Below, piece after piece: positions 26,923-35,843 of a DNA stretch of 44,867 bases (the first letter of the stretch is position 1; each line of letters opens with the position of its first letter). Position numbers and translations under genes: made by a program. The stretch spans positions 1 to 44,867 of the forward strand of contig JAJZHM010000004.1 of the NCBI GenBank assembly GCA_021804485.1. Direction: 5' to 3'. A model generated the notes under the pieces. That model made no database searches. It had not been told where the DNA came from and saw only the letters and a program-made list of their open reading frames with translations. Origin of the DNA: Pseudomonadota bacterium. GTDB lineage: Bacteria > Pseudomonadota > Gammaproteobacteria > Pseudomonadales > Moraxellaceae.

Positions 26923-27540
26923 TTAAGAACTGCATATTTTCAGATCAGACTGGGCGATGGTACCGGTGGGTGCTCCGCCGAGAATGATGGTAAAGCCGTT
27001 ACCTACTGTGTAGGTTTTAACTCCTGAGGAGGAGTTGGCCTGCAGGGTACCATTCAGGTAGACATCCAGGTTTGCATTACCGTTGGTGCTTGATGCCTGA
27101 GCCAGACCGATGTCATTGCCCTGAACGGTTGTGTGGTAGTAGATGTTGCCTAGTGAATCACTGGTCTCATACAACTGGGCATTCTCCAGAATAGCATTGG
27201 GAGCCGGTGGTGTTGTTGCGTTGGCGTGCTTGTAGCAGTTCTGCGCCGGTGTATAGTTGCCGAGGGACTGATCGACGTAGGTTGTGATCAGGCCACTTGA
27301 ACTGATGTAGAGATAATCCTGCTCAGTGACTGAACTTCCATTGATAGTGACGGTTCGGCTGATGGGGTACATACCGGCAAAAGGCAGATTGACCGGTGGC
27401 AGAAGTTTGCCCTGGTCACTGTTTGGACCAGCTACAAAGGTTCCGGTCGGTGAATTATAATATGCGGCCTGATCATTGCAGCCTGAGAGCATCGTGGCGC
27501 TCGCCAGAATCATGAGGGATAGATTGAATAGATTGGGCAT
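26923..27540 (-). CDS. Predicted lipoprotein of unknown function
   Basis: 205 residues from the ATG at 27538-27540, chosen because it gives a standard lipoprotein signal MPNLFNLSLMILASATMLSGC with the lipobox cysteine at residue 21; a longer frame starts at 27579. The mature part is rich in Asn, Thr, Ser and Gly with beta-strand character (TGTFVAGPN, TYVDQSLGNYTP, GNDIGLAQASSTNG). Two further cysteines are in NCYKH and KICSS at the end. I do not recognise a family. The composition resembles the secreted proteins at 32-38 kb, but the shared post-signal motif is absent. Confidence 0.65.
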   Translation of the reverse strand: MPNLFNLSLMILASATMLSGCNDQAAYYNSPTGTFVAGPNSDQGKLLPPVNLPFAGMYPISRTVTINGSSVTEQDYLYISSSGLITTYVDQSLGNYTPAQNCYKHANATTPPAPNAILENAQLYETSDSLGNIYYHTTVQGNDIGLAQASSTNGNANLDVYLNGTLQANSSSGVKTYTVGNGFTIILGGAPTGTIAQSDLKICSS

Positions 27541-27678
27541 TGCAACAGCATCCTGATCAGGTTGAACACGTCCATGCATACCACTTCAGTGAAAAATGGC
27601 AGCATGAAAATGATAATGCAAAAGTATGGAAAATGCGTTGTTGTTTTGTAGGAACCGAGCGGTTGGTGCACGATGTCC

Positions 27679-27706
27679 TTGCAAAGTTTAGCCACTTCCC
27701 TATAAT
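27679..27706 (+). promoter_or_regulatory. Promoter of the SRP RNA
   Basis: TTGCAA at 27679-27684, a 16-base spacer and a perfect TATAAT at 27701-27706, about 10 bases before the RNA 5' end. Confidence 0.75.
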
Positions 27707-27716
27707 GCTGCACTTC

Positions 27717-27838
27717 AATGGTCTCTCCATTGGTTTTCCCGCAACGATGAACTGCAAACCCCGCCAGGTCCGGAAGGAAGCAACGGTAGTGGTAAGGCGT
27801 GTGCCGGGCCCAAGCTGGTGGAGGGGCCTCCATTATTT
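27717..27838 (+). ncRNA. ffs: 4.5S signal recognition particle RNA
   Basis: The highly conserved apical domain caggtccggaaggaagca is present at 27765-27782, together with ggttttcccgcaacg at the 5' side and gcgtgtgccggg at the 3' side, as in E. coli 4.5S RNA. The ends pair (aatgg at 27719 with ccatt near 27834) to close the long hairpin. An att followed by six T around 27832-27841 provides the terminator U tract. It binds Ffh for co-translational membrane targeting. The ends are estimated to within a few bases. Confidence 0.93.
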
Positions 27839-27880
27839 TTTGATCAGGTCTGCCTGATTCCTTCTCGATGACGCTCATTC

Positions 27881-28073
27881 TTGTTGTTACGGTCCCTTCG
27901 CTAAGACATAAAATTTCCTGAGCTGATGTGCATTATTGATGAGTATGTGCCTAAAGCCCTGCTATTTCCATAGATTCCACTCTTTACGGGGTCGCTGCTG
28001 TACAAAGCACACTCGCCCTAAGGGGTCAGTAAGGTCTACGAATAGCGACTGCTGAGCAGGAGCGGTAGAGCAA
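27881..28073 (+). ncRNA. ssrS: Candidate 6S RNA
   Basis: About 190 bases just after ffs with no protein gene. The segment ttcgctaag...ttcctgagctgatg (27897-27927) lines up with the E. coli 6S stretch ttcgcaag...cccctgagccgat at nearly the same spacing. It folds as a long interrupted rod: an imperfect outer stem (27882-27895 with 28058-28073), tcgcta with tagcga (28044-28049), agac with gtct, ctga with tcag, and gagt/gtgc (27941-27950) with gcacactc (28007-28014), leaving open bubbles as in 6S RNA. The usual neighbours (zapA, ygfA) are absent and no strong promoter is seen. I compared with E. coli from memory; the call is tentative. Confidence 0.5.
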
Positions 28074-28429
28074 TGCATGGGGCAGTTGCCGAGAGAATGG
28101 ATGTGTGTGGTGTGGGCGCACGATCGTGTCAACAATGCCGGATTGATGACGGCTCCCAGGCTTTGCTGCCTGACTTAAGCCAGACAAGGGGACTTGCGCC
28201 GTGCTGCAATCAACCTGCTCTGTACCCTTGAACACAGGAATGCTGGTATCAGCGGTAGATATTTAAGGGCTGGAAATCAGGGTGACCTGCATGACTGTAT
28301 AGTCATCTCTCATGGAACACTTGTATAATAACCCCTTGACGCCGTTTTGGTGTTGTCCAGCAACGTGTGCAATCTATAGGAGCGATGTCAGGGCAAGCAT
28401 TGGCTGTTTGTGCCTGGGTCGAAGGATGT
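28074..28429. other. Non-coding stretch upstream of prpB
   Basis: About 350 bases without a credible gene. It has a cacgatcgtg palindrome at 28120-28129 and a hairpin caggc/gcctg at 28157-28172, with generally higher GC than typical spacer DNA. It may be the prpB leader, the 3' flank of the 6S candidate, or hold a further small RNA. Confidence 0.35.
28324..28329 (+). promoter_or_regulatory. Possible prpB promoter -10
   Basis: A perfect TATAAT about 100 bases before the prpB start. No good -35 is at the right distance, suggesting activation by a regulator or by an alternative sigma factor. Confidence 0.35.
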
Positions 28430-29314
28430 ATGCAAAGAAATTCAGCCGGTTCACGTTTTCGTCAGGCACTGCGGGAAGAGTCTCCACTGCAAGTAATGGG
28501 AACAGTCAATGCCTATGCAGCCATGATGGCTACCCGGGTTGGTTATCGGGCGATCTACCTCTCTGGTGCCGGTGTGGCCAATTATTCTTGTGGTTTGCCG
28601 GATCTTGGTATGACATCACTTGACGATGTTCTGACCGATGTGCGTCGCATTACCGCAGCCGTTGAGACACCGTTGCTGGTGGATATCGACACTGGCTGGG
28701 GAGGTGCCTTTAATATTGCCCGTACGGTAAAATCGATGATTAGTGCTGGTGCGGCAGCAGTGCATCTTGAGGATCAGGTGGCGCAGAAGCGTTGTGGTCA
28801 TCGGCCCAACAAAGAGATCGTTCCAGTTGGTGAAATGGTTGACCGTGTCAAGGCAGCTGTGGATGCGAAGACTGATTCGGAATTCGTGCTGATGGCACGT
28901 ACCGATGCTCTGCAAAAGGAAGGACTGCAGGGCGTGATTGATCGTGCCTGTGCTTATGTTGAAGCGGGTGCGGATGCGCTGTTTGCTGAAGCCATGACCG
29001 ATCTGTCTATGTACCGTGTTATTTGTGATGCCGTCAAAGTGCCCGTTCTGGCTAATATCACCGAGTTTGGTTCAACCCCTTATTACACCTGTTCCCAGCT
29101 TGGGGAGCAGGGTGTGGCGATGGTGCTCTATCCTCTTTCCGCAACACGAGCCATGCAGAAGGCTGCACTGGATGTTTTTCAGGCTATCCGCACCCAGGGT
29201 ACTCAGGAAGGTGTACTGGATCGGATGCAGACGCGTGCCGAACTTTATGATTTTTTGGGCTACCATGCCTATGAAGACAAACTTAACGCCCTTTTTGACC
29301 AAGGACGTTCCTGA
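28430..29314 (+). CDS. prpB: 2-methylisocitrate lyase
   Basis: 294 residues from the ATG at 28430, chosen because it gives the same N-terminal length as known PrpB proteins ([14 protein letters not shown]); the frame is open further upstream to 28367, and ATG 28385 is an alternative. [19 protein letters not shown] (84-92) with the Mg2+-binding aspartates, and the catalytic KRCGHRPNK (120-128, Cys122) are complete. It splits 2-methylisocitrate into pyruvate and succinate, the last step of the methylcitrate cycle. GAAGGA lies very close to the ATG. It is first in prpBCD. Confidence 0.95.
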   Translation: MQRNSAGSRFRQALREESPLQVMGTVNAYAAMMATRVGYRAIYLSGAGVANYSCGLPDLGMTSLDDVLTDVRRITAAVETPLLVDIDTGWGGAFNIARTVKSMISAGAAAVHLEDQVAQKRCGHRPNKEIVPVGEMVDRVKAAVDAKTDSEFVLMARTDALQKEGLQGVIDRACAYVEAGADALFAEAMTDLSMYRVICDAVKVPVLANITEFGSTPYYTCSQLGEQGVAMVLYPLSATRAMQKAALDVFQAIRTQGTQEGVLDRMQTRAELYDFLGYHAYEDKLNALFDQGRS

Positions 29315-29334
29315 TTTAAACGCAGGGGATTACT

Positions 29335-30465
29335 ATGGCTGAAGCAAAAGTATTATCTGGAGCAGGATTGCGCGGACAGGTTGCCGGTAAAACAGCCTTG
29401 TCGACGGTTGGCAAGGAAGGTGCGGGGTTAACCTACCGGGGTTATGATGTTCAGGATCTGGCCGATCACTGTGATTTTGAGGAAGTGGCCTATCTGATTT
29501 TTTTTGGGGAACTTCCCAGCCGGGCACAACTGGATGCGTACCGTCAACGTCTGGGGACGTTGCGTGCCTTGCCACAGCCGCTGCGGGACGTGCTCGAACG
29601 TATTCCAGCGGACGCGCATCCTATGGATGTCCTGCGTACGGGTTGTTCGATGCTGGGTACGCTGGAAACGGAAAAGGATTTTAGTCAGCAGCAGGAGGTT
29701 GCCGATCGTCTCCTAGCGGTATTACCCTCGATGATCTGCTACTGGTACCGTTTTACCCATGATGGGGTCCGAATTGAAACAGCTACAGACGATGCAAGTA
29801 TTGGTGCTCATTTCCTGCATATGCTGCATGGCCGCAAGCCCAATGAATTGCATGCACGGGTTATGAATGTGTCGCTGATTCTTTATGCCGAGCATGAGTT
29901 TAATGCCTCAACCTTTACGGCGCGTGTCTGTGCCTCAACCCTGTCCGATATGCACAGTTGCATCACCGGAGCCATTGGTTCGTTGCGTGGTCCATTGCAT
30001 GGCGGAGCCAATGAAGCGGCGATGGCAATGATTGAACCTTGGCAGAGCGCTGATGAAGCAGAACAGGCCTTGCTTGGCAAGTTGGCCCGCAAGGAAAAGA
30101 TCATGGGCTTTGGTCATGCGATCTATAAAGAATCGGATCCGCGCAATGCCATCATCAAGCGCTGGTCAGAGTGTCTGGCCCAAGAAGTTGGCGACACACG
30201 TCTTTTTCCGGTGTCGGTGCGCTGTGAAGAAGTGATGTGGCGTGAAAAGAAACTGTTCTGCAACGCCGATTTCTTCCATGCCTCTGCCTATCATTTCATG
30301 GGAATTCCAACACCGCTGTTCACCCCCATCTTTGTGATGAGTCGGGTTACCGGCTGGGCTGCCCATGTCATGGAGCAACGAGCAGACAACCGGATTATTC
30401 GGCCCAGTGCTGAATATACCGGTCATGAGTTGCGCAAGGTTGTGCCTTTAAACGAACGTGGTTGA
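29335..30465 (+). CDS. prpC: 2-methylcitrate synthase
   Basis: 376 residues, shorter than GltA as is usual for PrpC. LTYRGYDVQDLADHC, GPLHGGANEAAM, MGFGHAIYKESDPR and CNADFFHASAYHFMGIP carry the citrate-synthase fold active site. The context between prpB and prpD marks it as the propionyl-CoA plus oxaloacetate enzyme rather than a second citrate synthase. AGGGG lies about 7 bases before the ATG. It starts 20 bases after prpB. Confidence 0.96.
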   Translation: MAEAKVLSGAGLRGQVAGKTALSTVGKEGAGLTYRGYDVQDLADHCDFEEVAYLIFFGELPSRAQLDAYRQRLGTLRALPQPLRDVLERIPADAHPMDVLRTGCSMLGTLETEKDFSQQQEVADRLLAVLPSMICYWYRFTHDGVRIETATDDASIGAHFLHMLHGRKPNELHARVMNVSLILYAEHEFNASTFTARVCASTLSDMHSCITGAIGSLRGPLHGGANEAAMAMIEPWQSADEAEQALLGKLARKEKIMGFGHAIYKESDPRNAIIKRWSECLAQEVGDTRLFPVSVRCEEVMWREKKLFCNADFFHASAYHFMGIPTPLFTPIFVMSRVTGWAAHVMEQRADNRIIRPSAEYTGHELRKVVPLNERG

Positions 30466-30497
30466 TTGTTGTCCTTTCATAAACTTGGGAATCATTC

Positions 30498-31982
30498 ATG
30501 AGTGCAAATGTCGATGTGAATAACCGTCCGGATTATGATCCGGAAATTCAGGCCATTGCCGATTATGTGCTGAACTTCTCGATCGATTCAGCTGAAGCTT
30601 GGGATACCGCACGCTACTGTCTGATGGATACCCTGGGCTGTGGTCTGCTGGCGCTGCGATTCCCAGAATGTACCAAGCATCTGGGGCCGCTGGTTGAAGG
30701 CACGGTTGTTCCCCACGGAGCCCGTGTTCCAGGAACATCTTATCGCCTTGATCCAGTAAAAGCAGCCTGGGATATCGGTTGCATCATTCGCTGGCTGGAT
30801 TATAACGATACTTGGCTGGCGGCAGAGTGGGGGCATCCTTCTGATAATCTAGGTGGAATTTTGGCGGTTGCCGACCATCTTTCCCAGGTTCAGGTTGCCC
30901 AAGGTCAGGCACCGGTTACCATGAAGCAGGTGCTGGAAGCCATGATTATGGCCCATGAGATTCAGGGTGTTCTGGCACTGGATAATTCCTTCAATCGTGT
31001 TGGTCTGGATCATGTGTTTTTGGTCAAGCTGGCCTCGACGGCCGTTGTTGCCAAGTTGCGTGGTCTTGATCGCGAACGCATCATGGCGGCTTTATCTCAG
31101 GCTATTGTTGATGGACAGGCACTTAGAACCTACCGCCATGCCCCCAATGCGGGTTCTCGCAAGAGTTGGGCCGCTGGTGATGCCACCAGCCGTGCTGTGC
31201 GACTGGTTGATATCACTGCACGTGGCGAGATGGGTATTCCGGGTGTGCTGTCTGCACCGCAGTGGGGTTTTTACGATGTCCTGTTCACCAAACTGAATAA
31301 GGATCATGCGATCAAACCGGTTGAACAGCGCAAATTCAGTTTCCAGCGTTCTTATGGTTCCTATGTGATGGAGCATGTCCTGTTCAAGATTTCCTTCCCG
31401 GCCGAGTTTCATAGTCAGACGGCCTGTGAAGCTGCGGTGACATTGCACCCTCTGGTCAAGAACCGTATTGATGAAATCGACCGGATTGTGATTACGACCC
31501 ATGAGTCGGCTATTCGCATCATTTCCAAGGTTGGCCCACTGGCAAATCCAGCCGATCGGGATCACTGTATTCAGTACATGGTCGCAGTGCCGCTGCTTTT
31601 TGGCGATCTGGTTGCAGAGCATTATGAGGACTCCTTCCACGCCGCCCATCCGGAAATTGATGGATTGCGATCCAAAATGGATATTGTTGAGGATCCGCGC
31701 TATTCGGAAGAATACCATCACCCGGACAAGCGCTCGATTGCCAATGCCATTCAGGTCTTTTTCAAGGATGGCAGTTGTACCGAAAAGGTTGCGGTTAAAT
31801 ACCCGATTGGTCATCGTCGCCGCCGTCAGCAAGGTATTCCGGTGCTGGTTGAGAAGTTCCGCAATAATCTCTCAACACGGTTTGTTCCATCCCGTGTTGA
31901 GAAGATTCTCGGTGTTTGTCAGAATTTGACCGCCTTGCAGTCCACACCTGTCCACGCTTTTGTGGATTTGTTTGTGCTTTAA
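30498..31982 (+). CDS. prpD: 2-methylcitrate dehydratase
   Basis: 494 residues of the MmgE/PrpD family, with [43 protein letters not shown] and [13 protein letters not shown]-like segments typical of the cofactor-free enzyme. It dehydrates 2-methylcitrate to 2-methyl-cis-aconitate; an aconitase elsewhere would rehydrate it. Many Pseudomonadales use the AcnD/PrpF pair instead, and neither is present here. It starts 32 bases after prpC and ends the operon at a hairpin. Confidence 0.95.
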   Translation: MSANVDVNNRPDYDPEIQAIADYVLNFSIDSAEAWDTARYCLMDTLGCGLLALRFPECTKHLGPLVEGTVVPHGARVPGTSYRLDPVKAAWDIGCIIRWLDYNDTWLAAEWGHPSDNLGGILAVADHLSQVQVAQGQAPVTMKQVLEAMIMAHEIQGVLALDNSFNRVGLDHVFLVKLASTAVVAKLRGLDRERIMAALSQAIVDGQALRTYRHAPNAGSRKSWAAGDATSRAVRLVDITARGEMGIPGVLSAPQWGFYDVLFTKLNKDHAIKPVEQRKFSFQRSYGSYVMEHVLFKISFPAEFHSQTACEAAVTLHPLVKNRIDEIDRIVITTHESAIRIISKVGPLANPADRDHCIQYMVAVPLLFGDLVAEHYEDSFHAAHPEIDGLRSKMDIVEDPRYSEEYHHPDKRSIANAIQVFFKDGSCTEKVAVKYPIGHRRRRQQGIPVLVEKFRNNLSTRFVPSRVEKILGVCQNLTALQSTPVHAFVDLFVL

Positions 31983-31987
31983 TGGCT

Positions 31988-32015
31988 GAAGGGGTTCGTT
32001 ATGACGAGCCCCTTC
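31988..32015 (+). terminator. Hairpin after prpD
   Basis: Stem gaaggggttcgt/acgagccccttc (12 bases, one G-U pair) with loop tatg, five bases after the stop. The U-rich run follows only later (32049-32055), so efficiency is uncertain. Confidence 0.6.
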
Positions 32016-32380
32016 GAGGCGTCAAAAAAACATATATGCCATTCGTCGTTTTTTTGGTGTTTAGCTGTTTTCCAGATGGAATTCGGCTAAACTAAAACCA
32101 ACGAGTGCGCTAAAGAAACAATTTATTAACATGATTGACAAAATGATAGTGGACGGGTGTTCTCTGGAATGCTTATATTCACGGTCGTGTGCTTGGTTCG
32201 TTGTTTTCTTCGAATCAACGTACACATAATGACAAGATCGCAGTAGACACAGTGCCTGACGAAGTTCGGATGAACCGTCAGGACATAATAAAAACGATGA
32301 AAGGGATTTTGCCCGGGTGTGGTTGCAAGGATGCCTTGAGTGTTCTTGAATCATACAGGTTGGCGTGAAGAGGAATCATC
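32016..32380. other. Upstream region of the secreted-protein cluster
   Basis: About 365 bases without a gene. A run of A (32024-32030) and a run of T (32049-32055) form a weak dyad near the prpD end. TTGACA occurs at 32135-32140 but without a good -10 at the right distance. No operator was recognised. Confidence 0.4.
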
Positions 32381-34024
32381 ATGATGCGGCGAAGCAGGTA
32401 CCACGGGGCCTTGGGGGGCTTGGTATTTCTGGCGACGAGTCTGGTTCAGCCGGGCTGGGCTATGAACAGTTTGACCGACCAGCAGATGTCATCTGTGGAC
32501 GGTGAAGGTATTGCGGTTGTGCTGGAAAATATTCGCGCCAATATGGCACCAACCAGTTACATCGAAGCAGTTGGCTCTCCTGATAGCGATCCTGCGACGG
32601 TAGCTGGTAATGGAGCTACGTTGCTTGGCTGGGGCAATTACCAGTATCTCGGTCTGACGTTGTCGGGAACCGGGGCGGGTGAGAATTTTGGTGGTGCGGC
32701 CTGTACGCCTTCAGGTCTGGCGGGTGACTTGAGCTGTCCGATTGGTTCGGGGGCTATTGCCAATCTCGCTGCCTTTGATAATCCCCTGTTGATCCGTGTA
32801 CGTTCCTATACCGGCGAGAACATGTCGAATGATAATGTTGCCAATACGGTTGTGGAACTGCTTGGTCCAACCAATATGGATCCGCTGCGGCTTTCGTTCT
32901 GGACGCAGATTACCCAGATGACCAGTAATGGGACAACGGATACCTCAATCATTAATAATGGTCTTTTGCAGGGTCAATTTGTTTTCGAAGGTAAACTAGC
33001 CAGCTATCAGTACTCTCCATTGGTCGGTGGTACAGCCTCCAATCCGATGACTGGTATGAGTGTGCGCCTGTTCCAGGTGTCTGACTCGAATGCATCGGAT
33101 CCAAACTATCAGGCTATGGGGCTAGCGATGACGACGGCCTTGTCCGGGAATCTTCGCATCAGTCTGAACCAGACCTCAAGCAGTCCAAATGCTCTGAACC
33201 AGATTCCGGTCTTTGATCCTCAAGCAGGTCTGTTTATCAAGAATGCCTATATGTTTGTTCCTTTAGGTGGTCTGAATTATCAGGCACTTGTTTTTAATGC
33301 TAATGGATCGGCATCAACATCCAACGGTAACTTTACCATTGAATTAACGTCCATTCCCGCACCGCAATCGGGGGCGGATTGTACCTTCGGCAACGCTTCC
33401 GCATGTGCTCAGGCCTATGGCCTTGAATCGGGCGACAGTTCAGGGTATCAAACGGCAGCTGATTCACGTGCAGTCATGTCGGGTTCTGGTGCTTCTTTTG
33501 GGAATTCAGTTTCTCAGACGACGACTTATTACAAGTCTCACGGGTATATTGATCTGGGGCTTTATAATCCGGGCTGCACGGCAACGGCACAGTGTTCGAT
33601 TGCACCTACAGCGGGATCTACTTCGGATGGGATTTATTTTGCCTCAGGCAATAATTATCAGGACCCCATTCAGACTTTTTCATACACGGAAGTTGGGTTT
33701 AATACCAGTTCTTCCTACAGTGGACCCAACTGTGCTCAGGCGGGCGTAAATTCCTGTCCTTCTTACAATCAGCAGAACTGTGGTGATACTTGGTGCGTTG
33801 AATACGCCACTGCAAACTATAAAACCAGTGGTGTACCGATTTCAGGCTCGTCGCCAACGAGCTACAACCAGCTGACGGTTACGAATGGCGCGAACAACAC
33901 GTCGACGACAACCAATCCGAGTGGTTCGGGATACAACCCGGGTGTGGTTAATATTGGTACGGCACATATGGATGGTATTCTGATCAACCACCTGTCGCTG
34001 ACGACCTTGGGAGCTGGCCACTGA
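32381..34024 (+). CDS. Secreted Fil/DUF6160-like surface protein 1
   Basis: 547 residues. A signal peptide (about 1-27, ending PGWA) is followed by MNSLTDQQMSSVDGEGIAV, a version of the short motif shared by all four proteins of this cluster. The mature protein is rich in Asn, Ser, Thr, Gly and Gln and looks all-beta. All ten cysteines occur as five local pairs (CX10C, CX7C, CX5C, CX7C, CX4C), suggesting disulfide-closed loops formed outside the cytoplasm. AGAGG precedes the ATG. The stop overlaps the start of the next gene. It resembles proteins of the Acinetobacter fil operon by its N-terminus (from memory). No enzymatic motif is seen. Confidence 0.7.
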   Translation: MMRRSRYHGALGGLVFLATSLVQPGWAMNSLTDQQMSSVDGEGIAVVLENIRANMAPTSYIEAVGSPDSDPATVAGNGATLLGWGNYQYLGLTLSGTGAGENFGGAACTPSGLAGDLSCPIGSGAIANLAAFDNPLLIRVRSYTGENMSNDNVANTVVELLGPTNMDPLRLSFWTQITQMTSNGTTDTSIINNGLLQGQFVFEGKLASYQYSPLVGGTASNPMTGMSVRLFQVSDSNASDPNYQAMGLAMTTALSGNLRISLNQTSSSPNALNQIPVFDPQAGLFIKNAYMFVPLGGLNYQALVFNANGSASTSNGNFTIELTSIPAPQSGADCTFGNASACAQAYGLESGDSSGYQTAADSRAVMSGSGASFGNSVSQTTTYYKSHGYIDLGLYNPGCTATAQCSIAPTAGSTSDGIYFASGNNYQDPIQTFSYTEVGFNTSSSYSGPNCAQAGVNSCPSYNQQNCGDTWCVEYATANYKTSGVPISGSSPTSYNQLTVTNGANNTSTTTNPSGSGYNPGVVNIGTAHMDGILINHLSLTTLGAGH

Positions 34025-34731
34025 TGAAATCAATCCATGCTGTTTTTGTCTTTCTGCTTGGTCTTATTGTGGCGATGCCCGCTATGGCCTTGCAAGATAT
34101 GAGTGATGCTGCACTGGCTCAGGCTACCGGTCAGGACGGGATTGCCATGCAGATCGACTTTCATCTGAATACCGGGAATGACGGTATGCCGCTTTCAACA
34201 CTTGGTGTCAATGGCGGGGCAGGTTGCAGTTCACCAATGCAGTCGGCAACTTTGGCATCAGCTGCAAATCCCTGCAAAATTGCCATTCAGGCCTCTCGAC
34301 CCAATAACCCTAATCTCTGGCTGGTGTTCAAGGATCTGTATGGTTTTCTCAGTATCCCCAATCTGATGATTGATGAGCAGAACAACCCAACAACGGCGTC
34401 GCCTTATGCGGATCCAAGCCGTTTTGAGGATGCCAATGGCAACTGTTTGATATCGACTGGCTGCGGTGGGCAACTGGCGCAGGGCTTGCCCTCAATGGAA
34501 CTTCATTTCCATCCGAATGGCACAACGGCAGGGGACTGTACAGCTGCGGCCACCAGTTGTGATATTAATCTGTTCCTGAATGTGGGTCGTATTTCGATGG
34601 AGTTTGGTCCAACGGGGTACAACAACGACAATAATGGCAGTTTTATGGGACTGAAAATCTCGGATCTGTCGGGGCCCAATGCCCCGGCGCGGATGAATTT
34701 TGATGGTCAGGTGCGCATCTATGGCTTCTAA
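34024..34731 (+). CDS. Secreted Fil/DUF6160-like surface protein 2 (FilA-like)
   Basis: 235 residues. Signal peptide MKSIHAVFVFLLGLIVAMPAMA, then LQDMSDAALAQATGQDGIAM, the clearest copy of the shared motif. The six cysteines form three local pairs (CX15C, CX5C, CX6C). The body is beta-rich and ends with FDGQVRIYGF, an aromatic terminus that could suit assembly or outer-membrane insertion. Its ATG overlaps the preceding stop (TGATG) and its end overlaps the next gene by 11 bases, so expression is coupled. In size and motif it is closest to FilA-type proteins; function in adhesion or filament formation is inferred only. Confidence 0.72.
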   Translation: MKSIHAVFVFLLGLIVAMPAMALQDMSDAALAQATGQDGIAMQIDFHLNTGNDGMPLSTLGVNGGAGCSSPMQSATLASAANPCKIAIQASRPNNPNLWLVFKDLYGFLSIPNLMIDEQNNPTTASPYADPSRFEDANGNCLISTGCGGQLAQGLPSMELHFHPNGTTAGDCTAAATSCDINLFLNVGRISMEFGPTGYNNDNNGSFMGLKISDLSGPNAPARMNFDGQVRIYGF

Positions 34732-35836
34732 TCCTATGAGTTGGTTCAGGAAGACGGCAGGGTTTGTGCTGGCATTGCTGGCACTGAACAGTGTGGCGCA
34801 AATGCAAGGTCTTTCCGATGCGTCTTTGGCTGGTCAGACCGGCCAGGGTTTGCTTGATATCTCAACCATTACCCCGGGCACGAACGGAGCTGCGGCTGCA
34901 CCTGCGATGGATAATGGTCTGACCTTCTACCGCATGGGGATTAATGGCGATCTTAATTTTAACGCCAACATCAATCAGGTCAATCTTGGCTGCGGTGGTG
35001 TCAATGATGCGCTGGTTCCTGGTGTTTGCGATATCAGCTTTGATTATGTGAGTTTCATGGGAAACGATGGTAACAGTGGGGCAGGCGCAGCCGGTAGTGA
35101 TTTCAAGTTACACCGGCCGATGATAACGCTCGCTGTGAATAATGCCGGACAAGCCAATCGGGAACTGGTTGGGGTCGATATCAGTTCCCAGACTGCTACC
35201 GGTTATTTTAGTGTGGGGCAGATCCTGAATCAGGGTCAGGTCAATCCCTTTAATGGGAATACCTGTCAGGGTGGCAATGATCCCAACTGCCAGATCGGGA
35301 TCAACTCCTTCAGTGGTCGAATTGGTCTGACCATGAATGGACAGGTCTCGGGATGTATGCTTTTTTGTACTGGTTTTTTAGGTCTGACCAATTATACCTC
35401 CTATATCCAGAATGCACAGACCGTGCAAACGGGCACACGGCTTCAAACATCCTATGTGATGATGCCTGGCACGTCGACCAAGGCGCTTTATGGGCTGCTG
35501 ACGGTGAATGCGTCAATCGGTTTGACTGAGCCGATGAAATACATTCATGGTTTGTCCTTTAATGGTATTCCTGATTTTGCTCTGTCATTCCAGCGACAGC
35601 AAGTGGCTTGGCCAAATTATGATTATACCTCAGCTACGGACGGTTATGCCTATCCGGCCAATACCGGCTGGTGGCTCAATATGCCTCAGAATGTTGCGAT
35701 TTCAGGTGTGAATGGTAACTATAATCTTAATCTGACCCAAACGGCCGGTGCTCTTTTTGTGACGATTCCACTGTCCAATGTTTCACTGGGTATTAATCCG
35801 GCCAAAAACTGCATGGGCAGTGTGAACTTCTGTTGA
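34721..35836 (+). CDS. Secreted Fil-like surface protein 3
   Basis: 371 residues from the ATG at 34721, which has AGGTG about 8 bases upstream; ATG 34736 is an alternative that avoids the overlap. The signal peptide is about 1-26 (FVLALLALNSVA). The motif copy MQGLSDASLAGQTGQGLLDI follows directly but lacks the usual DGI. Eight cysteines occur as four local pairs (CX11C, CX7C, CX3C, CX6C), the last closing the protein at its final residue (NCMGSVNFC). The body is Asn/Gly-rich and beta-like. It sits third in the operon. Confidence 0.65.
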   Translation: MASNPMSWFRKTAGFVLALLALNSVAQMQGLSDASLAGQTGQGLLDISTITPGTNGAAAAPAMDNGLTFYRMGINGDLNFNANINQVNLGCGGVNDALVPGVCDISFDYVSFMGNDGNSGAGAAGSDFKLHRPMITLAVNNAGQANRELVGVDISSQTATGYFSVGQILNQGQVNPFNGNTCQGGNDPNCQIGINSFSGRIGLTMNGQVSGCMLFCTGFLGLTNYTSYIQNAQTVQTGTRLQTSYVMMPGTSTKALYGLLTVNASIGLTEPMKYIHGLSFNGIPDFALSFQRQQVAWPNYDYTSATDGYAYPANTGWWLNMPQNVAISGVNGNYNLNLTQTAGALFVTIPLSNVSLGINPAKNCMGSVNFC

Positions 35837-35843
35837 GGTGCGT

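Noticed and set aside
28026-28235. 69-residue minus-strand open frame
   Set aside because: No ribosome site, no recognisable motif, and it overlaps the structured region that fits a non-coding RNA better.
27842-28429. RNase P RNA, tmRNA or cobalamin riboswitch
   Set aside because: The P RNA core gaggaaagtc, the tmRNA ends and the cobalamin ctgcccccgcaact block are all missing; only a short gacctgc resembling a B12 box occurs at 28283.
32135-32163. Sigma-70 promoter for the secreted cluster
   Set aside because: TTGACA is perfect but the hexamer at the correct distance (tgttct) is a poor -10.
32061-32354. 97-residue minus-strand open frame upstream of the secreted cluster
   Set aside because: No ribosome site and no protein-like character; it occupies the expected promoter region.
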